From Actinomycetota bacterium (GTDB lineage: Bacteria; Actinomycetota; Actinomycetes; Nanopelagicales; Nanopelagicaceae), in the NCBI GenBank assembly GCA_026392935.1, contig JAPLBE010000018.1, positions 62,001 to 126,000 of the forward strand: a DNA stretch of 64,000 nucleotides. Reading direction: 5' to 3'. Numbering within the stretch: the first letter of the stretch is position 1; every line of letters begins with the position of its first letter. Shown here one piece after another: positions 57,507 to 64,000 of this stretch. Made by a program: the position numbers and the translations under genes. The notes under the pieces were generated by a model. The model was not told the origin of the DNA and did not search any database. It was given only the letters and a program-made list of their open reading frames with translations.

Positions 57507-58421
57507 ATGACAAACCAAATACGCGTAGGTACGGCACCAGATTCTTGGGGTGTTTGGTTTCCCAATGAGCCAACTCAGGTTCCATGGGAACGTTTCCTGG
57601 ATGAAGTTGTTGAAGCCGGTTACCACTGGATTGAACTTGGACCTTACGGATATCTTCCAACAGATCCAAAGCACCTTGAGGACGAACTTGGAAAGCGCAA
57701 TCTCAAGATGACTGCTGGCACGGTATTTACTGGTTTTCATAAAGAAGATGAGAGCCAATGGCAGCGAGCATGGGATCAAGCACTTGCAGTTGCAACGCTT
57801 GTATCAAAGCTTGGTGTTGAACATCTTGTTGTTATTCCCGATCTATGGCGCGACGACAAAACAGGTCAGGCGCGTGAATCACGAACGCTCACAAATGAGC
57901 AGTGGAAACGACTTGCTGCAGGACACGACAAATTAGGTAAAGCTCTTGTCGAAGAATTTGGTATCCACCAGCAATTCCACTCACACGCTGATAGCCATAT
58001 TGGTACTTATCAAGAAGTTGAGCGCCTTCTGCAAGAGACAGATAAGAAGTACACAAACCTCTGCCTTGATACAGGTCACTTTGCGTACTATCTCGGCGAT
58101 AACTTAAAGTTGATGAATGCTTACCCAGAGCGCATCGGATATCTGCATCTGAAACAGGTTCATCCTGATATCTTGGCAGACACTCTCAAAAACGATCTTC
58201 CATTTGTGCATGCTGTAGCAGAAGGTGTCATGACCGAACCTGGCTTTGATGGAGTACCTAAGTTTGCACCAATTATTGAAAAGGCTCTCGAGATAAATCC
58301 AGAAATATTCGCAATCATTGAGCAAGATATGTATGGCTGCCCAGTAGATATGCCATTTCCTATCGCTCAGCGCACCCGCGAACATATCTTGGCTGCAACC
58401 AGAGCAGCACGAGTGAAATAA
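57507..58421 (+). CDS. iolE: Myo-inosose-2 dehydratase
   Basis: 304 aa TIM-barrel enzyme removing water from 2-keto-myo-inositol. The N-terminus VGTAPDSWGVWFPNEP is family-specific. Metal and catalytic residues are in FHSHADSHIGTYQE, LCLDTGHFAYYLGD and the C-terminal FAIIEQDMYGCP. GGGG lies about 9 nt before the ATG. Follows iolD by 10 bp. Confidence 0.93.
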   Translation: MTNQIRVGTAPDSWGVWFPNEPTQVPWERFLDEVVEAGYHWIELGPYGYLPTDPKHLEDELGKRNLKMTAGTVFTGFHKEDESQWQRAWDQALAVATLVSKLGVEHLVVIPDLWRDDKTGQARESRTLTNEQWKRLAAGHDKLGKALVEEFGIHQQFHSHADSHIGTYQEVERLLQETDKKYTNLCLDTGHFAYYLGDNLKLMNAYPERIGYLHLKQVHPDILADTLKNDLPFVHAVAEGVMTEPGFDGVPKFAPIIEKALEINPEIFAIIEQDMYGCPVDMPFPIAQRTREHILAATRAARVK

Positions 58422-58449
58422 TCAAATAAGTCCCTTGATTGGAGAATAA

Positions 58450-59325
58450 ATGAAGATTGCACTTGATCCAACGCCATTTCACCATACACATAAATTGTTG
58501 GAATTTCCTGCTGTGGCCGCGGAACTTGGTTTCAAGTATCTGCAAATGACTCCGCATCCAGATTTCATTCCATTTTTTAATCACCCAAAAGCTGACGATG
58601 AGCTAGTGAAGAAGATGGGAAAGGCATGCAAAGATGCAGGAGTAGAAATCGCATCAATTTTGCCAGTTCTTCGCTGGTCGGGACCTGACGAAGATGCCCG
58701 CGAAGCAGCAGTGAGATATTGGAAGCGTGCTATTCAAATTGCCGTTGACCTCGGCGTTAAGACAATGAATACAGAATTCTCAGGCCGCCCAGAAAAAGCA
58801 GAGGAATCAGAGCGCGCTTTCTATCGCTCTATGGAAGAGCTTGTACCAATTATTGAACGCGAGGGTATCGAGGTACTCATAGATCCTCATCCAGATGACT
58901 TTGTTGAAGATGGGCTACAAGCTATTCGCACAATTCGAGGAATTAATTCAAAGAATTTTGGTCTGGTTTACGTTGCTTCCCATACTTTTCATATGAATCA
59001 ACCTCCTTTGGAAATCATGCGTGCTGCTGGTGACATGCTCCGGCTCGTCCACGTATCAGACACAATGGATCATAAGCGCTCCAATGGGCTTCGCTACATC
59101 ACAAATCCACCTGGAAACGCTGTTCGGGTTCATCAACACCTCAAAATTGGTGATGGAGATGTCAATTGGAATGAATTCTTCGGTGGGCTCAAGGAGATTG
59201 GGTTCTTAGATAATCCAAAAACTGTCATGTGCTCATCAGTTTTTGCCGAGAACGAAACAAATAAAGAGACTTCAATTTATCAGCTGAAAACTATAAATCA
59301 ATTCCTTTCTAATGTTAGTAAATAG
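58450..59325 (+). CDS. Sugar phosphate isomerase/epimerase, IolI/IolH-like
   Basis: 291 aa xylose-isomerase-like TIM barrel. MKIALDPTPFHHTHKLLEFP, EVLIDPHPDDFVEDG and LRLVHVSDTMDHKRSNG supply the expected metal-binding Glu/Asp/His. In inositol operons this position is taken by IolI (inosose isomerase) or IolH; which one is not decidable here. GGAG precedes the ATG by 6 nt. Confidence 0.8.
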   Translation: MKIALDPTPFHHTHKLLEFPAVAAELGFKYLQMTPHPDFIPFFNHPKADDELVKKMGKACKDAGVEIASILPVLRWSGPDEDAREAAVRYWKRAIQIAVDLGVKTMNTEFSGRPEKAEESERAFYRSMEELVPIIEREGIEVLIDPHPDDFVEDGLQAIRTIRGINSKNFGLVYVASHTFHMNQPPLEIMRAAGDMLRLVHVSDTMDHKRSNGLRYITNPPGNAVRVHQHLKIGDGDVNWNEFFGGLKEIGFLDNPKTVMCSSVFAENETNKETSIYQLKTINQFLSNVSK

Positions 59326-59354
59326 TTCTGGGTTACAAGCCACTAGAATACACC

Positions 59355-59384
59355 AACAGAGAGATACGTTATCGTGGAGGAAAA
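59355..59384 (+). promoter_or_regulatory. Spacer and ribosome site before the transaldolase-like gene
   Basis: GGAGG (59375-59379) lies 5 nt before the ATG at 59385. TAGAAT at 59344-59349 could be a -10 giving an internal transcript with a 5' UTR of about 30 nt. This is the longest gap in the operon (59 bp). Confidence 0.35.
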
Positions 59385-60461
59385 ATGACCGAGTCGCCAT
59401 TTCTGTACATGAAAGAAAATTCCAAGACTGTACTCTGGAATGACTCGGCTGATCCGAAAGAGCTCAAGGATGCACTTACATGGGGAATCGTTGGAGCCAC
59501 ATGTAATCCGGTCATCGCATTGAGTGCGTTGAAGGCGGATAAAGATCATTGGAATGGGCGCATTAAGGAATACGCACAGTCACACCCGACTGCTACCGAA
59601 GATGAAATCGGTTGGCAGATGGTGAAGGAGCTTTCCATCAACGCGGCAAAGATTCTTGAACCTGAGTTCGAAAAATACAATGGACGCAATGGTCGCTTAT
59701 CTATACAGACCGACCCTCGTAACTTCCGAAATGCTAAGTTGCTTGCAGATCAAGCAGTTGAATTTTCCAAGCTTGCAGAAAACATCATCGTAAAGATTCC
59801 TGTAACAACTGAGGCTATCTCTGCATTTGAAGAAGCTACCTATCAAGGTGTCAGCATCAACGCCACAGTTTCTTTCTCCGTTTCGCAAACTATTGCTGTT
59901 GCAGAAGCGATTGAACGTGGACTAAAGCGACGAGAAGCTGAAGGTTTGGATATCTCACAGATGGGACCCGTCTGCACAATCATGGTTGGCCGAGTTGATG
60001 ATTGGGTCAAGGTATCGGCTGAAAAGGCTGGAATTTCTATAGATCCTGGCGTCATGGAATGGGCTGGAGTTGCCGTTTTTAGAAATGCCCACAAGATTTA
60101 TGCCGAACGCGGCTATCGCACCCGATTACTTTCTGCCGCATTTCGCAATCACATGCACTGGAGTGAAATCCTCGGTGGGGATTCAGTTATCTCCCCCCCA
60201 TACGCATGGCAAGTGCGCATCAATAAGTCTGGAATTAAGCCAAATCTCAATAGCGTAAATGAGCCGATTGACTCACGAATTCTCGACCCAATGCTGAATC
60301 AGATTCCGGAATTCAGAAAAATGTACGATGTGGATGGGCTAAAAGTAGAGGAATTCACAAACTTTGGTGCAACACTTCGTACTCTGCGTGGTTTCTTGCA
60401 ATCGGTTAATGATCTGGAATCCCTAGTCAGAGATGTCACGGTTCCTAATCCTGATAAGTAG
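59385..60461 (+). CDS. Transaldolase-family protein
   Basis: 358 aa class I aldolase fold. The Schiff-base lysine is K137 in NIIVKIPVT, with TWGIVGATCNPVIAL near the N-terminus and GVSINATVSFSVSQ after it, all in transaldolase order. It differs from housekeeping Tal in being placed inside an inositol operon. Neither IolC nor IolJ aldolase is present in the window, so it might act on an inositol-derived ketose; this is only a hypothesis. Confidence 0.82.
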   Translation: MTESPFLYMKENSKTVLWNDSADPKELKDALTWGIVGATCNPVIALSALKADKDHWNGRIKEYAQSHPTATEDEIGWQMVKELSINAAKILEPEFEKYNGRNGRLSIQTDPRNFRNAKLLADQAVEFSKLAENIIVKIPVTTEAISAFEEATYQGVSINATVSFSVSQTIAVAEAIERGLKRREAEGLDISQMGPVCTIMVGRVDDWVKVSAEKAGISIDPGVMEWAGVAVFRNAHKIYAERGYRTRLLSAAFRNHMHWSEILGGDSVISPPYAWQVRINKSGIKPNLNSVNEPIDSRILDPMLNQIPEFRKMYDVDGLKVEEFTNFGATLRTLRGFLQSVNDLESLVRDVTVPNPDK

Positions 60462-60476
60462 AAAGTAGTAAAGGCC

Positions 60477-61499
60477 ATGAGCAAGCTTCCACAGCCACAT
60501 ATTTTCAAGTCTGAAGAGTCCAAAAAACTTCGATGGGGCATCTTTGGTGCTGGCTGGATTGCTGAAGCGATGATTAAGACTGTGCAATTGAATTCACAAC
60601 AGGATTTTGTCGCGATTGCATCTCGCACCCCAGGAAAAGCTGAAGCTTTTGCTCAGAAATGGAACCTTGCTTCATCACATAATTCATATGAAGAGCTTGC
60701 GGCCCGTGATGATATCGATGCGATTTATATCGCAACTTTGCCTTCGGATCGCTTAGAAGTTGCCCTGATTGCAATCAATGCTGGTAAACATGTGCTGATT
60801 GAAAAACCAATCACTATGGATGTCTCTGAAGTAGAACAGATTTACGCTGCTGCAAAGGCACAAAAAGTCTTAGCAATAGAGGCAATGTGGACCCGTTTCT
60901 TGCCCCAGATGGATATTGCTCGCCAAGTCATTGCTAATGGCGATCTCGGTGAAGTTGAGTTAGTTGTTTCTAACTTCTGCCAAGCAAACTTAGGAATTCC
61001 GCGCCTTTATACAATTGGTGGTGGCAACCCAATTATTGATATGGGAATCTACCCTCTTGCATTTTCTCAACAATTCTTAGGTAATCCTTCAGAGATTCAT
61101 GCATTTGGAAAGTTGCACCACAACGACATTGATGAAGAGACGCACACTTTCATGCGTTTTGCCAATGGCGCTCGTTCTAACTTTGTACTGTCGGCTCGCA
61201 CGTCACTTCCCGGGTGGGCTGGAGTATCTGGGCCTAAAGGAAGCATTAGCTTCGGATCTCCTTGGTTTACTCCCTCATCAATCACTATTCATGGCAACGG
61301 TTTAACTGCTGCGATTGAAACATGGACTGATGAATCTGGCATGTCTGAACATTTAGGTCTCGTGCACCAAGTCAATGCCTTTGCACAATATGTAGATCAA
61401 GGGCTCTTAGAAGCTCCGATTTATACTCACAAGGAATCTATAGCAAATATAGATACTGCCCTAAAAATTGGCGCTCAGATTGGTACTCGCTTTAAATGA
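60477..61499 (+). CDS. Gfo/Idh/MocA-family oxidoreductase
   Basis: 340 aa. N-terminal NAD(P) fold LRWGIFGAGWIAEAMI, catalytic lysine in HVLIEKPITMD, and the second-domain signature DMGIYPLAFSQQF, in which tyrosine replaces the histidine of inositol dehydrogenases. That variant is usual in dihydrodiol/1,5-anhydrofructose-type members, so it probably oxidises a different polyol or sugar. 15 bp after the transaldolase gene. Confidence 0.82.
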   Translation: MSKLPQPHIFKSEESKKLRWGIFGAGWIAEAMIKTVQLNSQQDFVAIASRTPGKAEAFAQKWNLASSHNSYEELAARDDIDAIYIATLPSDRLEVALIAINAGKHVLIEKPITMDVSEVEQIYAAAKAQKVLAIEAMWTRFLPQMDIARQVIANGDLGEVELVVSNFCQANLGIPRLYTIGGGNPIIDMGIYPLAFSQQFLGNPSEIHAFGKLHHNDIDEETHTFMRFANGARSNFVLSARTSLPGWAGVSGPKGSISFGSPWFTPSSITIHGNGLTAAIETWTDESGMSEHLGLVHQVNAFAQYVDQGLLEAPIYTHKESIANIDTALKIGAQIGTRFK

Positions 61500-61520
61500 T
61501 TTGGGATTAAGATTCCGCAC

Positions 61521-62525
61521 ATGACTCAGAAACTTAGATTCGCAATTATTGGTGCTGGCCGTATTGGATATGTTCACGCAGGTAGTGTCTTTGATACACC
61601 CAATACTGAAATCGTTTATATCGTCGATCCATTTAAGGAAGCGGCGGAAAAAGTAGCGGCTGCATTTGGCGGTAAGGTTTCTAGTGATCCAGAAGCAGTG
61701 ATTGCATCTGGTGAAATCGATGCCGTCATTATCGGATCCCCTACACCAACTCATATTCCCCTCATTAATGCAGCAATCAAAGCCGGCGTTCACGTGCTCT
61801 GTGAAAAGCCAATTGATTTGGATATCAAGAATGTAGATTCAAACCGTGCGGCAATTAATGCAGCAAAGACAAATGTGACTATCGGCTTTAATCGCCGGCA
61901 AGATCCTGAATTTAAAGAAGTCAAGAAGCGTGTTAGTGCCGGTGAAATCGGAAACGTTGAGCAAGTAGTTATTACCAGTCGCGACCCAGGACCAGCACCT
62001 CAAGGCTATATCGCCCTCTCTGGTGGAATCTTCCGTGATATGACAATCCATGATTTTGATATGGCTCGAAACTTCATTCCAGAAATCGTGGAAGTAACTG
62101 CCTTTGGCGCAAATGCTTTCTGTGATTACATTATAGAAGAGGGCGATTTCGATAGCGTAAGCGTTCTCCTAAAGGGATCAAGGAACGAAATTGTTACTAT
62201 TATCAACTCACGTCACTCTTCATATGGGTATGATCAAAGAATCGAAGTTTTCGGGGATAAAGGAATGCTGCAAATTCAGAACTTCACTCCTACAACAGTA
62301 AAATTGTTTAACAAAGAGAGCACTGCTGCTGGTGAGCCTTATCTTGATTTCTTCCTCGAGCGATACGCGGCGTCATACCGCAATGAGCTCAAACTATTTA
62401 TCCAGGGTATTCAGGAAGGTAAAAACCTTGGCTCAACTTATGATGATGGGCGCGCTGCACTTATCCTGGCTGACGCAGCACTTGAATCTGCTCGCACGGG
62501 CAAAGCTGTACGTGTCAGTTTTTAG
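61521..62525 (+). CDS. iolG: Inositol 2-dehydrogenase
   Basis: 334 aa Gfo/Idh/MocA enzyme. FAIIGAGRIGYVHAGSV binds NAD, the catalytic lysine is in HVLCEKPIDLD, and the D/H pair is in DMTIHDFDMARNF, as in IolG. It oxidises myo-inositol to 2-keto-myo-inositol, the substrate of IolE in the same operon. A -10-like TAAGAT lies 7 nt before the ATG, so it can also be transcribed alone. Confidence 0.88.
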   Translation: MTQKLRFAIIGAGRIGYVHAGSVFDTPNTEIVYIVDPFKEAAEKVAAAFGGKVSSDPEAVIASGEIDAVIIGSPTPTHIPLINAAIKAGVHVLCEKPIDLDIKNVDSNRAAINAAKTNVTIGFNRRQDPEFKEVKKRVSAGEIGNVEQVVITSRDPGPAPQGYIALSGGIFRDMTIHDFDMARNFIPEIVEVTAFGANAFCDYIIEEGDFDSVSVLLKGSRNEIVTIINSRHSSYGYDQRIEVFGDKGMLQIQNFTPTTVKLFNKESTAAGEPYLDFFLERYAASYRNELKLFIQGIQEGKNLGSTYDDGRAALILADAALESARTGKAVRVSF

Positions 62526-62573
62526 GTAACTCCCACCTACTTTGCTACCTCCGGCCATCGTCACAACTAACAG

Positions 62574-63584
62574 CTAATTGTAGAAGGACGGCTTCTTCTC
62601 ATAGGTGCAATTAACTTGTTTCCCAGAATGAAGCGCCTCTAATCCTGCTTCCACCGCTGCGGCTGCGAGATATCCCTCCCACGCACTCGGACCATCAATG
62701 GTCCCCTTCTTGACTGCTATCACCCACCTCTGAACTTGTGAGTCAAATGCATCCGCAAAACGAGTCTTAAAAGTAGTGTGCTCATCCACGGAAATTTTTG
62801 AATCTGAGAATCTGGTCATTCCAGAAGTTCTCCCGATTTCGGCAATCCCTTTTTCAAAGACAGCCTCGGTCTTAACTTGATAGCCAAATTGAACCGATAC
62901 ATTCATTTCGACAGTTGCTAGAACTCCAGAATCTGTCTCAAGCAAGACCAAAATAGGATCGTTTAGCTTTTCTGGCCCAAGTGTATTGCGCTTCAAATTG
63001 CGAACTTGAACAGATTTAATTGGAGAATTCGCTAGAAATCTAACTGCATCAATTTCGTGAACAACTGAGTCATAAATCAGCATGTCGTTGTGATACGAAT
63101 CTGGAACTGTTGGATTTCTATGAGCACAATGCAAACCCAACAAGTCTCCTTGCTCGCCACTTTCGATGAGGGCTCTCAAACTCTTATAGCCTGCATCAAA
63201 TCGACGCATAAAGCCAACTTGAATCAGTGATTTTCCACCTGAAACTTCTGCGCTGACAATTCGTAAAGCCGATTGAGGATCTGGGGTCAGAGGCTTTTCG
63301 CACAATATCGGCAATCCGGCCTTTAGTGCGGGGATTAGTACCTCTTCGTGATACTCGCCTGGAGTGGCAATGAGAACTGCATCCATTGCATCTGCATTGA
63401 TGGCCGCACCAATATTTGGAAACCACTTCGCATTTGAGGAGTTGGCAAGTGCGGCTTTGGCCCGAGATTCATCTGGCTCCACCACTGCAGTTAATTGCGC
63501 GCCAACAATTCGGTTCTCTATACGTACCACGTGATCAGAGCCCATCATTCCTGCTCCTATAACGGCAATTCTTAAATCAGACAT
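62574..63584 (-). CDS. Gfo/Idh/MocA-family oxidoreductase, second IolG-like enzyme
   Basis: 336 aa. RIAVIGAGMMGSDHVVRIEN binds NAD, LCEKPLTPDP holds the lysine and DSVVHEIDAVRFL the Asp/His pair, so the inositol dehydrogenase residues are complete. It may handle scyllo- or another inositol isomer. It converges on iolG and is preceded by GAGAGGGA rather than a leaderless promoter. Confidence 0.82.
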   Translation of the reverse strand: MSDLRIAVIGAGMMGSDHVVRIENRIVGAQLTAVVEPDESRAKAALANSSNAKWFPNIGAAINADAMDAVLIATPGEYHEEVLIPALKAGLPILCEKPLTPDPQSALRIVSAEVSGGKSLIQVGFMRRFDAGYKSLRALIESGEQGDLLGLHCAHRNPTVPDSYHNDMLIYDSVVHEIDAVRFLANSPIKSVQVRNLKRNTLGPEKLNDPILVLLETDSGVLATVEMNVSVQFGYQVKTEAVFEKGIAEIGRTSGMTRFSDSKISVDEHTTFKTRFADAFDSQVQRWVIAVKKGTIDGPSAWEGYLAAAAVEAGLEALHSGKQVNCTYEKKPSFYN

Positions 63585-63672
63585 AACTTTGTCCCTCTCA
63601 AATTTTAATGCACACGAATTCTATCCCTCGCTCTCAAAGGCGTAAAGGAAAGTCAGTAAAAATTAATGTGAA

Positions 63673-64000
63673 TTAATCAGGGAAGTGACACGCCACTTGT
63701 GATGCACCGATCTGCATAATCACAGGTTCAGTTGTGCGGCACTTCTCCTGGGCCTTCCAGCAACGTGTATTAAAAACACATCCCGTTGGAGGATTGACCG
63801 GATTCGGAATATCTCCGCTCAAAATTATTTGTTCACGTTTGCGTTCCAGAATCGGATCTGGAATCGGAATCGCAGATAAGAGCGCTTTTGTATACGGGTG
63901 ATGAGGATTTTTATACAGCTCTTCAGTAGGGGCCAATTCCATAATCTTTCCAAGGTACATAACTGCTACACGTTGCGAAATATGTTGTACAACAGATAAG
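63673..64000 (-). CDS. Oligopeptide/dipeptide-type ABC transporter ATPase, C-terminal part
   Basis: Only the last ~109 codons are in the window; the frame runs off the right edge (upstream residues [13 protein letters not shown] precede [16 protein letters not shown]). It holds the D-loop end of the ATPase and the C-terminal oligopeptide-transporter extension with [18 protein letters not shown] and conserved cysteines (GCVF, RCW, KCR, VACHF) that can bind an iron-sulfur cluster. DppF/OppF-like. Substrate unknown; adjacency to inositol genes does not show sugar transport. Confidence 0.88.
   Translation of the reverse strand, partial: LSVVQHISQRVAVMYLGKIMELAPTEELYKNPHHPYTKALLSAIPIPDPILERKREQIILSGDIPNPVNPPTGCVFNTRCWKAQEKCRTTEPVIMQIGASQVACHFPD

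Overview
The window reads as a piece of chromosome from a free-living, streamlined actinobacterium of the freshwater acI / Nanopelagicales type ('Ca. Planktophila'-like). This is inferred from several things: actinobacterial gene content and order (ppk1-mutT1, senX3-regX3, recO-uppS-zur, glyS-dusB-dgt-dnaG, a GlnA2-type glutamine synthetase), base composition much less GC-rich than most Actinobacteria, very short intergenic gaps, a lysine/alanine-rich histone-like protein and a heliorhodopsin gene. No insertion sequence, prophage, CRISPR array or rRNA was seen.

Layout. 1-5.6 kb: sugar-acid dehydrogenases (denD-like plus an SDR), alanine dehydrogenase, pyruvate phosphate dikinase. 5.7-13 kb: tRNA-Met, then a phosphate/polyphosphate island (ppk1, mutT1-like, ppx, phoU, senX3, regX3) with two candidate PHO boxes, then nnrD. 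13-20 kb: an atypical LuxR regulator, a lone DnaX tau-C-terminal-like domain, a GH25 lysozyme, glycerol kinase, galT, an HtrA-type protease and a DoxX-Rieske fusion. 20-31.5 kb: tRNA-Asn and a housekeeping stretch (dnaG, dgt, ydcF, dusB, glyS), the zinc module (Zur box, ZIP transporter, Zur), uppS, recO and leuA with a leucine leader peptide. 31.6-36.3 kb: a small secreted protein, heliorhodopsin, glnA2 and nadE. 36.3-43.8 kb: panB, an MFS exporter, the histone-like gene, MarR, M13 peptidase, a hydrolase and tgt. 43.8-53 kb: a MalT-like regulator, gabT, a lysine-type decarboxylase, an SDR, two GNATs and a TerC/PGPGW pair under a manganese riboswitch. 53-62.5 kb: a myo-inositol catabolic operon (mmsA/iolA, iolB, iolD, iolE, iolI-like, transaldolase-like, Gfo/Idh, iolG), followed by a convergent second Gfo/Idh gene and the edge of a peptide-type ABC transporter.

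Main points to follow up. (1) glnA2 and heliorhodopsin are adjacent, each with its own leaderless promoter, and a GlnR-like box sits at the glnA2 promoter; a functional link between heliorhodopsin and glutamine synthetase is already reported in the literature. (2) More than twenty start codons lie 6-7 nt after a TANNNT-like -10 hexamer, so leaderless transcription is the norm here. The same rule places the ppdK start on an in-frame ACG that restores the conserved N-terminus. (3) Several cis-regulators can be read directly: PHO boxes, a Zur box, a leucine leader peptide, and a yybP-ykoY riboswitch whose switching helix covers the terC Shine-Dalgarno. (4) A perfect 49-bp tandem duplication of the histone-like gene's initiation region creates a 14-codon upstream ORF.
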